The translations under genes and the position numbers were made by a program. Under the pieces are notes generated by a model, which was not told the DNA's origin, made no database searches, and saw only the letters and a program-made list of their open reading frames with translations. From Halorubrum halophilum (GTDB taxonomy: Archaea > Halobacteriota > Halobacteria > Halobacteriales > Haloferacaceae), in contig NZ_BBJP01000023.1 of assembly GCF_000739595.1 (NCBI RefSeq), positions 124,001 to 188,000 on the forward strand: a DNA stretch of 64,000 bases. Reading direction: 5' to 3'. This document shows positions 32,840-41,051 of this stretch, piece after piece (within the stretch, counting starts at the first letter, position 1; each line of letters opens with the position of its first letter).

Positions 32840-33523
32840 TCAGCGAAGTTCGTTCAGCGCCCGGAGCGCGCGTCGCTTGGCGCCGCCGCCGAACTGGCGG
32901 AGCGAGACGCGCCACGGGGTCCGTTTCCCGACGACGCTGGTGTGGCCGTCGGCGATGCCGTCGAGGATCGCCTCGGCCGAGCGCTCGTCGGCGCCGACCT
33001 CGGTCACGGCCTGTCCGACCATCTCGGAGATGTGGGCGTCGCTGCCGGCGGTCATCGGCAGCCGGTTCCGGATCGCGAACTTCTCGGCCTGTCGGTTCGA
33101 GCGCCCGGTGAACAGCCGAGAGTTGTACACTTCGAGGGCGTCGGCGCTCGCCAGCTGCTCGTCGCTGATGTGGGCGGCGACGCCGTGGCGGGACTTCTGG
33201 AAGGGATGGGGGATGACCGCGATTCCGCCCTGATCGCGGATCCGATCGAGCGTCTCGTCGAAGGGGAGGCCGCTCTCGACGCGTTCGGTGATGCCGAACG
33301 CGAGGACGTGACCGGCGGCGCTCGTCACCTCCATGCCGACGATGCCGACGAGCCCGTAGTCGGGGGCCTTCTCGGCCGCCTCGATGCTGGCGTCGATCTC
33401 GTCGTGGTCGGTGACGGCGAGCGCGTCGAGCCCGACCGCGGCCGCCTGCTCCAAGAGCAGGTCGACCGGGTCGCGCCCGTCGTAAGACAGCGCGGAGTGC
33501 GTGTGGAGCTCGACCGATAGCAC
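32840..33523 (-). CDS. PHP-domain metal-dependent phosphoesterase
   Basis: A 227-residue PHP protein. Metal-binding motifs are ELHTHSALSYDGRDP (5-19), VTDHDEI (about 40-46), GMEVTS, VIPHPFQKSRHG (about 108-119) and AGSDAHISEMVG (about 180-191). Such proteins are phosphoesterases acting on nucleotides, histidinol phosphate or RNA ends. Start GTG 33523 lies 27 bases after a TCTTAAAAAG box read on this strand; the longer upstream frame enters the repeat element and is not coding. It leads a two-gene operon with the asparagine-synthase-like gene. Confidence 0.88.
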   Translation of the reverse strand: MLSVELHTHSALSYDGRDPVDLLLEQAAAVGLDALAVTDHDEIDASIEAAEKAPDYGLVGIVGMEVTSAAGHVLAFGITERVESGLPFDETLDRIRDQGGIAVIPHPFQKSRHGVAAHISDEQLASADALEVYNSRLFTGRSNRQAEKFAIRNRLPMTAGSDAHISEMVGQAVTEVGADERSAEAILDGIADGHTSVVGKRTPWRVSLRQFGGGAKRRALRALNELR

Positions 33524-33616
33524 GCGCTCAGGTTCGAGCGTCGTCTTAAAAAGCGCCCCGGTCCGCAGGCGGTTCGCGTCGCTCGCGACGGACGGATCCC
33601 TGCTAGCGACGCAGTG

Positions 33617-34215
33617 TTTAAAAGTAAGTTGCGGTGGCGCGCGCCTCCGAGCGCCCGTCAGGGCGCGAGGAGCACGCGCGAGGCTGGGGAGGTGTGAGGC
33701 TGCGGTCCCGAGAGCGACCGCAGGGAGCGAGCGGGAGCACGGAAGTCGCAGCCCGCGCAGCGAACGGAGTGAGCGAGCAGGACCGTCTTCCGATGGTGCG
33801 GTTGCGGTCGGGGTGGGACTCAAAGGGGCGGCCGTGATCCCCGCGAGCAACGCGAGCGGGGGCACGGGAGACGGAGTCTCCCGGAGGGACGATACTTGGC
33901 GACGCAAGCAGCGTGGCGCTACGCGCCACGGGCAGCCGGCGGCTTCGCCGCCGGCGACACCGCAGGGAGCGAGTGGAACGAGCGACCGAGGAGCGTGGTT
34001 CGAGAGAGCAAAGCTCTCTCGTCATCGCCGGAAATCGGAGATTTCCGGCTAGCAGTCAGAATCCGTCGGATTCTGACGACATCACGAAAGGCGCTTCGCG
34101 CCTTTCGAACGACAGCGAGCCACGCGAGTCGTCGCGGCTGGGGCTTTGGAGGTGTTCTCCGTTGGATCGCTATCAGGCACTTATAAGCGAGCGGCTGAGA
34201 CCTTGGAAGTCTTCC
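33617..34215 (+). repeat. large intergenic hairpin element, copy B (candidate structured RNA)
   Basis: The longest copy. TTTAAAA (33617-33623) precedes the opening box at 33630-33641. Other boxes lie at 33679-33699, 33811-33829, 33901-33913 (GACGCAAGCAGCG) and 34137-34157. The optional domain 33701-33800 has CGGAAG facing CTTCCG. Perfect stems with three-base loops are stacked between the last boxes: GTGGCGC/GCGCCAC, GCCGGCGGC-TTC-GCCGCCGGC (33935-33955), GAGAGAGC-AAA-GCTCTCTC, GCCGGAAATC-GGA-GATTTCCGGC, GTCAGAATCC-GTC-GGATTCTGAC, and CGAAAGGCGC-TTC-GCGCCTTTCG. TTATAAG (34181-34187) and a degenerate second 3' box (34191-34215) follow. No protein-coding gene is credible here. Confidence 0.75.
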
Positions 34216-34262
34216 CCGCGCCGTCGACGCCAACGATATCTAAAAAGTAGTGAGCGAACCGA

Positions 34263-34529
34263 TCAGAACGCGCTTTCGCCGACCGTCTCCCGGTACGTTC
34301 CGGTCCCGCGGTGGTCCGCTTCGTCCCACGTGTCGACCGCGACCAGCACGCGGGTGTTCACGGCGTCGGCAGGTGCGTCCTCGATCCGGAGCGTCGAGTC
34401 GCCGATGCGGGCGACTGCCGTACCGCTATCCTCGCCGGTGACCATCACCTCGATCACGTCGCCGGGCGCGTAGTCGGGCGTCGAGTCCCGGAACGAGAAC
34501 CCGGCGAAGAACTTGTCGAAGCGGCTCAT
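34263..34529 (-). CDS. small haloarchaeal beta-rich protein downstream of the NhaC antiporter
   Basis: An 88-residue acidic protein. YAPGDVIEVMVTGEDSGTAV and ARIGDSTLRIEDAP suggest a small beta-barrel, reminiscent of TRAM or OB folds. Its ATG overlaps the antiporter stop (ATGA), so it is the second gene of that operon. It may modulate the transporter or be co-expressed by chance; function is unknown. Confidence 0.7.
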   Translation of the reverse strand: MSRFDKFFAGFSFRDSTPDYAPGDVIEVMVTGEDSGTAVARIGDSTLRIEDAPADAVNTRVLVAVDTWDEADHRGTGTYRETVGESAF

Positions 34530-36166
34530 GCGCGCGACACCTCCTCGGAGGTGCGGTCGGGAATGTACTCACGCCCGAACCCGGTGATCGCGGCCAGTAG
34601 GAAGACGATCACGAGGAACCAGCCGTGGAACACGTACGGCACGACCTCGATGGGATTGACCACCATCTCGGGGCCGTACTCGGCGCCGAGCCCCTCGGGA
34701 CCGACCATCACCTGATACCCGACGAGGACGCCGCCGGCCCAGGGGAAGATGTACCCGAGCGCGGAGGTGTTGGCGTCCAAGATGTTCGCGCGCCGGTAGC
34801 CGTTGATATTGAACTTCTCGCCGATCCGCGCGATATACGGGGCGATCGCGATCTCCGCGGCGGTGTTGATCGTGATCATCCCGTTGATGGTCGCCGTGCC
34901 GAGCACCATCGTCAGCTCGGCCCGCCGGACGTTTGTCGCGACCGAGTTCAACAGGAAGTCCTGGATCGCCGCGAAGCCGCCGCCGCGGATCATGATCTGC
35001 GCCATCGACACGATCAGCAGGGTCAACACGATGAGCGGGAAGAAGCCGATCGCGCCCGAGTAGAGGCTCCCGCCCACGCCCGCGGTCTCACCGACCACGA
35101 CGAACGGGAGCGCCGTGAACGTCCCGGCCTCGGTCACGGTGAACGCGAGGATGTCGCTCACGGACGAGAGCCCGAACAGGAGGTTGAACGCGACGGCGAC
35201 GAGGATACCCCACGAGATCGCCTCGACGATGTGGCGGCCCGCGACCGCCGTCGCGATCACGACGCCCATCGAGAGCAGGTGGACCAGACCGAGCGCGGTC
35301 GCCGTCTCCCGGAGCGCGGCCGACCCTTCGAGGCTCGCGCCCGACAGCACCGACCCCATGATCAGGTAGGCGATGAATGCGGGTACCGCGGCGAGGATCG
35401 CGTACTTGAACCGCGAGGCGACGACGCCACCGATGTCGGCGTCTTGCGTCACCGCGCTCACGATCGTCGTGTCGCTGACGGGCGCGAGGTTGTCGCCGAA
35501 CACCGCGCCCGACAGGATCGCGGCGAACAGCAGCACGGGGTTCGCGCCGATCAACACGCCGGCCGGGAAAAAGAGGGTCACGAACGCGACGGTGGCGCCG
35601 TATCCCGTCCCGATCCCGGTCGCGAGCAGGCCGCAGAGGACGAACGCGGCCGCGGGGAAGGTGGCCGCGCCGACGTTCAGGGCGTCGGCGGCGAAGATGA
35701 GCCCCTCGACGAACCCGCCGACCTGCAGCGTCTCGGCGAACATCCCGGCCCACAGCCACGCGACGATCGCGGTCGCGGCGACGCGTTGGGTCATCCCCTC
35801 GAAGATGGTGTCGGCGTACGCCTTCCAGTCGCCGCGCACAAAGAACATCCCGAGGATCGTCCCGAGCAGCGCCCCGATCACCAGCCCGTTCGTGTCGCCG
35901 ATGCCGAGGACGCCGCTCTGGAAGATAGCCCAGACGATGAAGAAGGCGAGCGGGACCGTGCTCGCCCACTTCCCGCCGTAAAAAGTGATCCGGGGCTCGG
36001 AGTCGGTCTCCGATCCCGTCCCGGCGCTGAGCCCCCCGTCGGTCGCGAGTTCGCCGTCGGACGCCCCGGGGTCTCCCCGGTCGCGCTGGCCGCCGCCGGG
36101 TGGAGCGCCGTCGGGTGGTTCGTCTCCGGTCAGATCGATCGGGTCGTCGTCGGATGGGTCGTTCAT
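34526..36166 (-). CDS. NhaC-family Na+/H+ antiporter
   Basis: A 546-residue transporter with about 12 membrane segments after a 65-residue acidic cytoplasmic N-terminus rich in Asp, Gly and Pro. Diagnostic stretches are GTGYGATVAFVTLFFPAG, GAVFGDNLAPVSDTTIVSA (conserved Asp residues in a membrane loop) and INTAAEIAIAPYIARIGE. Sodium extrusion in exchange for protons is the family's usual role and suits a halophile; some relatives carry malate or lactate. ATG 36166 marks the acidic N-terminus. The gene is first in an operon with the small beta-rich protein. Confidence 0.88.
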   Translation of the reverse strand: MNDPSDDDPIDLTGDEPPDGAPPGGGQRDRGDPGASDGELATDGGLSAGTGSETDSEPRITFYGGKWASTVPLAFFIVWAIFQSGVLGIGDTNGLVIGALLGTILGMFFVRGDWKAYADTIFEGMTQRVAATAIVAWLWAGMFAETLQVGGFVEGLIFAADALNVGAATFPAAAFVLCGLLATGIGTGYGATVAFVTLFFPAGVLIGANPVLLFAAILSGAVFGDNLAPVSDTTIVSAVTQDADIGGVVASRFKYAILAAVPAFIAYLIMGSVLSGASLEGSAALRETATALGLVHLLSMGVVIATAVAGRHIVEAISWGILVAVAFNLLFGLSSVSDILAFTVTEAGTFTALPFVVVGETAGVGGSLYSGAIGFFPLIVLTLLIVSMAQIMIRGGGFAAIQDFLLNSVATNVRRAELTMVLGTATINGMITINTAAEIAIAPYIARIGEKFNINGYRRANILDANTSALGYIFPWAGGVLVGYQVMVGPEGLGAEYGPEMVVNPIEVVPYVFHGWFLVIVFLLAAITGFGREYIPDRTSEEVSRA

Positions 36167-36555
36167 GTGTCTTTCCCACGCGCTCGGTGATCCACGACCC
36201 ACGTAAACCCTCGTGTCCTGTCTCGGGCCGCGCTCCGTCTCGGTCCGTGCTCCGGCTCCGCCCGCGTTCCCCCTCTAGATGTCCCGCACTCGCCCGAGCG
36301 GACGACAAGAACACGCTTAACAACCCGGACGACGACGCCTCATACGGGAACAGCACAGCTGCAGATCCGACGCGCCGGGGTCTTTTCGCCCACGGCTTGG
36401 GAATGTAGCAGTGCGCCGACGCCTCCGGCGTCGCGGTCGGACCGTCCGCTTGCGCGGGCCGTCCGGTCGGACAGCTCGACCCGCGAGCCGTCCGTCAGCC
36501 GCGTCGCGCGGAGTCGCGGTCACGTTGCGGTTGTGCCGTTCCAACCAGATACACA
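36167..36555. other. divergent promoter region of nhaC and rps15, with hairpins
   Basis: This 389-base gap separates the divergent nhaC-like and rps15 genes. CGACGCC-TCC-GGCGTCG (36417-36433) is a perfect stem-loop about 120 bases before the rps15 ATG. GC-rich CGG/CCG repeats continue to about 36500. No TATA box sits at -27 of the rps15 ATG, so a structured 5' leader is possible. No gene is seen. Confidence 0.5.
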
Positions 36556-37026
36556 ATGGCACGAATGCACACGCGCCGTCGCGGTTCGTCCGGTTCGGAC
36601 AAGCCGGCGACGGACGAGAACCCGGAGTGGAGCGACGTCGACGCCGAGGACATCGAGTCCCGCGTCGTCGAACTGGCGGAGCAGGGCCACGACCCCAGCG
36701 TCATCGGACTCAAGCTCCGTGACGAGGGCGTCAAGGGCGTTCCGGTGCCCGACGTGAAGCTGGCCACCGGCAAGAAGGTCACCGAGATCCTCGAGGAGAA
36801 CGACGCGGAGCCGGAGTTCCCCGAGGACCTCTACAACCTGATGGCTCAGGCCGTCCGCCTGCGCGAGCACATGGGGGAGAACGGACAGGACCACCAGAAC
36901 AAGCGCGCGCTCCAGAACACGGAGTCGAAGATCCGCCGCCTCGCGGACTACTACCGCGGCGACGAGATCGACGAGGAGTTCACGTACACCCACGAGTACG
37001 CCGCCGAACTCCTCGACGACGAGTAA
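36556..37026 (+). CDS. rps15: 30S ribosomal protein S15
   Basis: A 156-residue archaeal S15 (universal uS15). Haloarchaeal members have an N-terminal extension, here MARMHTRRRGSSGSDKPATD and an acidic stretch. The conserved core is VVELAEQGHDPSVIGLKLRDEGVKGVP-type, followed by RLREHMGENGQDHQNKRALQNTESKIRRLADYYR (about 98-131), which binds 16S rRNA helix 22. It heads the rps15, recJ-like, pcc1, rps3ae cluster that is conserved among haloarchaea. Confidence 0.97.
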   Translation: MARMHTRRRGSSGSDKPATDENPEWSDVDAEDIESRVVELAEQGHDPSVIGLKLRDEGVKGVPVPDVKLATGKKVTEILEENDAEPEFPEDLYNLMAQAVRLREHMGENGQDHQNKRALQNTESKIRRLADYYRGDEIDEEFTYTHEYAAELLDDE

Positions 37027-37175
37027 CGACGCCGAGAACGGCTCCGACGGGTAGCGACTCCGACGAGTAACTGACCCGACGCGACAACAGGTCGCGGCGA
37101 ACCGACGCGACGCGTCGACTCACGACGCATCGACGCAGAACGCACCGATCCACGACCGCACCACACGACCCCACG

Positions 37176-38354
37176 ATGACCGAAGCCACATCCGCCACGC
37201 CCGCCCCCGACGCCCTCGCCGGCGTCCTCGCGGACGCGCCGTTCGTTCGGCTCGTCGCGACCGACGACGGCGACGCGGTCGCAGCCGCGGGGCTGCTCGC
37301 GCGAGCGCTGCGAGCCGTCGGCACGCCGTTTCAGGTCCGCGTGTCCCGCGATCCGGTCCCCGACGCCGGCGACGACGCCGTCGCGGTGACCGTCGGCGCG
37401 GACCGCGGCCCGCACGCGATTCCCGGTACGGGGCGTCCGGCGAGCACGGACGCGTTCGCGATAGCGCGCGCGCTCTGCGACGACCCCGATCCGGTCGTCG
37501 CCCTCACGGGCGTCGTCGCGGCCGGCTCCGTGCCCGGCACGGACGGCTCCGGCGACGCGCTGGAAGCGGCCGAGCGCGCGGAGCTCGTCCGCCGACGCCC
37601 GGGCGTCGCGCTCCCGACCGCCGACGTGGCGGACGGGCTCGCGGCCTCAACGCTCGTCCGGACGCCGTACTCCGGCGACGCCGAGGCCGCGCGCGCCACG
37701 CTCGCGGATCTCGGACTTCCGGCCGACCTCGACGACGACGCGCATCGGCGACTCGCGTCGCTGGTCGCCGTCGACGTCGCGGACGCGGAGGGCGCGAGCG
37801 CGCGGGCCGCCTCGGCGGTCGAGCGCGCGCTCCGCCCCTACGAGACGGTCGGAGACGCGGCGCCGTTCGAGACGGTCGGCGGCTACGCCGACGTACTCGA
37901 CGCGCTCGCCCGCGAGGCCCCCGGCACGGGGGTTGCGCTGGCGCTCGCCGCCGACCCGAGCGACGGGCTTCGGACCGCCGCGCTCGACGCGTGGCGGACC
38001 CACGGGATCGCGGCACACCGCGCGCTCGATACCGCGACGACCGGCCGGTACGACGGCTGTCTCGTCGCGCGCGTCGACCTCGCAGAAGAAGCGACCGCCG
38101 TCCTCCCGACGATCGCCCGGCTCGCCCGGGATTTCCGGTCGCCGGAGCCGGTCGCGATCGCGGTCGACGAGACCGCAGGTCGGCTGGCTGCCGCTTCGAT
38201 CGAGCTCGCCGAGATCGGCGACGCCTGCCGGTCGGCGGCGGGCGAGGCCGGTGGCGACGGCTGGGGGACCGCCGACCGCGGCGGGATCGCGGTCGACGAG
38301 AGCGAAGACGGCGACATCACGAGCGCGCTCGCCGCGCTCAGGGAGGCGCTATGA
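37176..38354 (+). CDS. RecJ/DHH-family protein lacking a canonical DHH motif
   Basis: A 392-residue acidic protein in the slot where haloarchaea keep a RecJ paralogue, between rps15 and pcc1. VRLVATDDGDAVAAAGLLARAL (about 24-45) matches DHH motif I (D-x-D-G-x2-A). The eponymous DHH triad is not present at the expected place; GADRGPHAIPG stands there instead. The C-terminal half resembles a DHHA1 substrate-binding domain. It may be a non-catalytic RecJ, for example a structural partner in the replisome, rather than a nuclease (inference). Its stop overlaps the pcc1 start. Confidence 0.75.
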   Translation: MTEATSATPAPDALAGVLADAPFVRLVATDDGDAVAAAGLLARALRAVGTPFQVRVSRDPVPDAGDDAVAVTVGADRGPHAIPGTGRPASTDAFAIARALCDDPDPVVALTGVVAAGSVPGTDGSGDALEAAERAELVRRRPGVALPTADVADGLAASTLVRTPYSGDAEAARATLADLGLPADLDDDAHRRLASLVAVDVADAEGASARAASAVERALRPYETVGDAAPFETVGGYADVLDALAREAPGTGVALALAADPSDGLRTAALDAWRTHGIAAHRALDTATTGRYDGCLVARVDLAEEATAVLPTIARLARDFRSPEPVAIAVDETAGRLAAASIELAEIGDACRSAAGEAGGDGWGTADRGGIAVDESEDGDITSALAALREAL

Positions 38355-38665
38355 GCGGAGAATCCGCTCGGAGCGAGGCGTCGAGCCGGACGGCGACCGT
38401 CCGGACGACCCACGCCGACGCCCCCCTCGTCGCCGCCGCGCTCGCCCCCGACGAGACCGACTCGATGACCACCCGCGTCGACGGCGACGCGATCGAGTGC
38501 GTCGTCGAGCGGCCCACCACCGGCGGACTGCGGTCGACCGTGGACGATCACGTCGTGAACCTACGCGTCGCGGACCGACTCGTCGAGCGCGCGAGGAGCC
38601 ACCTCGCGGCCGACGACGGAGTGCGCCGCTCCGACACCAACGGCGACACTGACACCAACACATGA
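38351..38665 (+). CDS. pcc1: KEOPS complex subunit Pcc1
   Basis: A 104-residue Pcc1. TATVRTTHADAPLVAAALAPD opens the alpha/beta fold, VDGDAIECVVERPTTGGLRSTVDD forms the sheet, and HVVNLRVADRLVERARSHL is the dimer-forming helix. KEOPS makes the universal t6A37 modification of ANN-decoding tRNAs, with Kae1, Bud32 and Cgi121; the others lie elsewhere. The ATG overlaps the recJ-like stop and its stop overlaps rps3ae (ATGA), so the three are translationally coupled. Confidence 0.9.
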   Translation: MSGESARSEASSRTATVRTTHADAPLVAAALAPDETDSMTTRVDGDAIECVVERPTTGGLRSTVDDHVVNLRVADRLVERARSHLAADDGVRRSDTNGDTDTNT

Positions 38666-39309
38666 GCGAACGATCCGTATCCAAGAGCAGAGAACAGAAG
38701 CGCTGGTACTCCGTGCTGGCGCCCGAACAGTTCGACCGGCAGGAACTCGGCGAGACGCTCGCCGAGGAGCCCGACCAGGTCGTCGGCCGCACGATCACGA
38801 CGACGCTGGGCGAACTGACCGGCGACTCCGGGGCGAACAACACGAAGCTCACGTTCAAGATCACCGACGTGGGCAGCGACACGGCCTACACCGAGTTTAT
38901 CAAGTACGAGCTCACGCGGGACTACCTGCGCTCGCTCGTCCGCCGCGGCGCCTCGAAGGTCGAGGCGTCGATCACGGTGCTGACGACGGACGATTACCGC
39001 ATCCGCGTCCAGCCCGTCGCGCTGACGACGAAGAAGGCCGACCGATCGCAGGAGAAGGCGATCCGCCGCGTCATGATCGACAAGGTCCACGCGGCCGCCG
39101 AGGACCGCACCTTCGAGTCGTTCGTCGACGCCATCGTCGATGGGAACCTCTCGTCGGCGATCTACGGCGAGGCGAAGCTCATCTACCCGCTTCGCCGCGT
39201 CGAGGTCCAGAAGCTCACCCTCGAAGCGCGCCCGTCCGAGGTCGCCGCCGAGGAGGAGACCGCCGTCGACGTCGACGCCGACGAAGTCGCGGTCGACGCC
39301 GACGAGTAA
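38662..39309 (+). CDS. rps3ae: 30S ribosomal protein S3Ae
   Basis: A 215-residue S3Ae (eS1), an archaeal/eukaryotic ribosomal protein near the mRNA exit. Recognised blocks are KRWYSVLAPEQFDRQELGET, TTTLGELTGDSGANNTKLTFKI and a basic RIRVQPVALTTKKADRSQEKAIRRVM segment. It ends with a highly acidic tail (VDVDADEVAVDADE). The gene is the last of the coupled cluster and is followed directly by hairpin element copy C. Confidence 0.97.
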   Translation: MSERSVSKSREQKRWYSVLAPEQFDRQELGETLAEEPDQVVGRTITTTLGELTGDSGANNTKLTFKITDVGSDTAYTEFIKYELTRDYLRSLVRRGASKVEASITVLTTDDYRIRVQPVALTTKKADRSQEKAIRRVMIDKVHAAAEDRTFESFVDAIVDGNLSSAIYGEAKLIYPLRRVEVQKLTLEARPSEVAAEEETAVDVDADEVAVDADE

Positions 39310-39394
39310 CGCCGCTCCGAGCAGACCCGCAGTTTTCCCGTTTATCAGTCGCGTAGCGGCGACGCTGGCGTAGGAGGATGAGAGTAAGATCGGA

Positions 39395-39945
39395 TGCGGT
39401 GGCGCGCCCCGGTGAGCGGCCCGGAGGGCCGCGAGCCGCGAGGGACCGAAGGTCCCTCTGGCAGCCGGCGGCGCAGCCGCCGGCGACGCCGGTGCGAGGG
39501 AGTCGCTGGCGGCAGCCGCCGCCAGCGACAGGGCGAGAGCGGAGCTCTCGCTTGCAACCGGACGTAGTCCGGTGACGAGGCTGGGGAGGTGTGAGGCTGC
39601 GGTCCCGAGAGCGACCGCAGGGAGCGAGCGGGAGCACGGAAGTCGCAGCCCGCGCAGCGAACGGAGTGAGCGAGCAGGACCGTCTTCCGATGGTGCTGTG
39701 CGGTGCGGGGTGGGACTCAAAGGGGCAGCCGCGATTTCCGCGAGCGAAGCGAGCGGAAAGACGGGAGACGGAGTCTCCCGGAAGGACGACGCTTGGCGAC
39801 GTAAGCACCGCAAGAAGCGAACGGAGTGAGCGACTGAGGAGCACAGCGAGCCACGCGAGTCGTCGCGGCTGTGGCTTTGGAGGTGTTCGCCACAGCGTCA
39901 TCAGCGACGGCTTATAAGCAAGCGGCTGTGGCTTTGGAGGCGTTC
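39395..39945 (+). repeat. large intergenic hairpin element, copy C (candidate structured RNA)
   Basis: The opening box TGCGGTGGCGCG is at 39395-39406; no clean TATA box precedes it. Other boxes are at 39576-39596, 39708-39728, 39798-39812 and 39868-39888. Between boxes 1 and 2 are five perfect stems: GAGGGACC-GAA-GGTCCCTC (39440-39458), GCCGGCGGC-GCA-GCCGCCGGC (39464-39484), GCTGGCGGC/GCCGCCAGC, GCGAGAGC-GGA-GCTCTCGC and ACCGGAC-GTA-GTCCGGT. Several stems are followed by GAC. The optional CGGAAG/CTTCCG domain is present (about 39598-39695) and nearly identical to copy B. TTATAAG (39912-39918) and a near-perfect second 3' box (39922-39945) follow. Confidence 0.75.
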
Positions 39946-39983
39946 ACCGTCGATCCACCGTCAACCACTCATAACCCGTCCAC

Positions 39984-40556
39984 TTATCTCACCTCTCGCG
40001 TCATCTGCTTACGATACGGCTCGAACCCCTGTTTCTCGTAGAACGCCATCGCTCGGTCGTTATCGACGTCGACGTCGAGCCGGAGCGCGCCGCAGTCCTG
40101 CTCACGCGCGTCGACCGCGGCGCGCTCCATGAGCCGACCTCCGATCCCGGTCCCGCGGTACGGCTCCGCTACGTAGATGTCGCCGACTACGAGCCGGTCG
40201 GGCCGGTCGAACACCGCGGGACACTCGTCAACGCTCGTCGAGAGGAACGCGACGAGATCGCGGTCCGGGTCCGGGACGCCGACGGGCACGGGGTCCTCGG
40301 GGTCGAGGCTCGCGGGGTCGCCCTCGCCGGCGCCAACCCCAGCGTCGACCGCGACGACCCACGTCCGGTAGTCGTCGTTCTCCCGGAGTAAGTCGAGCCG
40401 GAACTCGGCCTCCGCGGCGATCAGCTCCTCGTCGGGTTGGTCCGCGAGCGCGTGCGCCGCCGCGCTCGCCGCGAGGTCGCGGTGGTACGGCAGCCACAGG
40501 TCCGCCGCGTAGCGCTCGGCGGCGGCCTCGGTGGCCGGCAGGCGTCGGATCTCCAT
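39984..40556 (-). CDS. GNAT-family N-acetyltransferase
   Basis: A 190-residue acetyltransferase. The acetyl-CoA binding motif A is [25 protein letters not shown] (about 129-153), with the Q/R-x2-G-x-G/A pyrophosphate loop as R-G-T-G-I-G. The following strand [30 protein letters not shown] (about 157-186) is the classic C-terminal part. The substrate cannot be inferred. Start ATG 40556 begins [20 protein letters not shown], a normal GNAT opening. Confidence 0.9.
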   Translation of the reverse strand: MEIRRLPATEAAAERYAADLWLPYHRDLAASAAAHALADQPDEELIAAEAEFRLDLLRENDDYRTWVVAVDAGVGAGEGDPASLDPEDPVPVGVPDPDRDLVAFLSTSVDECPAVFDRPDRLVVGDIYVAEPYRGTGIGGRLMERAAVDAREQDCGALRLDVDVDNDRAMAFYEKQGFEPYRKQMTREVR

Positions 40557-40669
40557 ACGGCGGGCACCGGAGCCGGCGGCATACGCTTTCGGGTCGCGTG
40601 CGGGCCAGTCGCATCCACCGATCCCCGGGAGACGAAAGCTTGAAACGCCGCTCGCTCGACCTGATACAC

Positions 40670-40948
40670 ATGGAACTGCGGGTCATCGAAAAAACCGACA
40701 CGGAACTCCGTATCGAGATCGCCGGCGAGGACCACACGTTCATGAACGTGCTGAAGGGCGTCCTGCTGGAGACCGACGACGTCGCGGCCGCGACCTACGA
40801 CATGAACCCCGAGCAGTCCGGCGGCCAGACGGAGCCGGTGTTGACGGTGAAAGCCGAATCCGGCGACCCGCTCGACGTCCTCGCCGACGGCGCGGCGTCG
40901 ATCACCGACCGAACGAGCGCGCTGCGCGACGCCGTGAAGGCGGCCTGA
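40670..40948 (+). CDS. rpoL: DNA-directed RNA polymerase subunit L
   Basis: A 92-residue subunit L (relative of eukaryotic Rpb11 and bacterial alpha N-terminus). It begins [20 protein letters not shown], then [20 protein letters not shown], the conserved H-T-x-x-N-x-L dimerisation helix that pairs with subunit D. ATG 40670 is chosen at the family start. It is a single gene here, divergent from the GNAT gene. Confidence 0.96.
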   Translation: MELRVIEKTDTELRIEIAGEDHTFMNVLKGVLLETDDVAAATYDMNPEQSGGQTEPVLTVKAESGDPLDVLADGAASITDRTSALRDAVKAA

Positions 40949-41051
40949 CCGGCCGCGAATCTTCTCTGGCTGTTTCCGCACTTCGCGAACGCCCGTCTCG
41001 ACCGCGCGAAGTAGGGGCATACCTAAGTGTCGACTCCCGAAACGTGAGGGT

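Noticed and set aside
33618-34025. Long open frames on both strands through the large hairpin elements (also at 22703-23056, 39215-39901 and 52620-53057)
   Set aside because: The peptides are Arg/Ser/Gly/Pro-rich translations of the repeat boxes, for example ending RGWGFGG from the CTGGGGCTTTGGAGG box, and they change frame between copies. They are likely sources of false hypothetical proteins.
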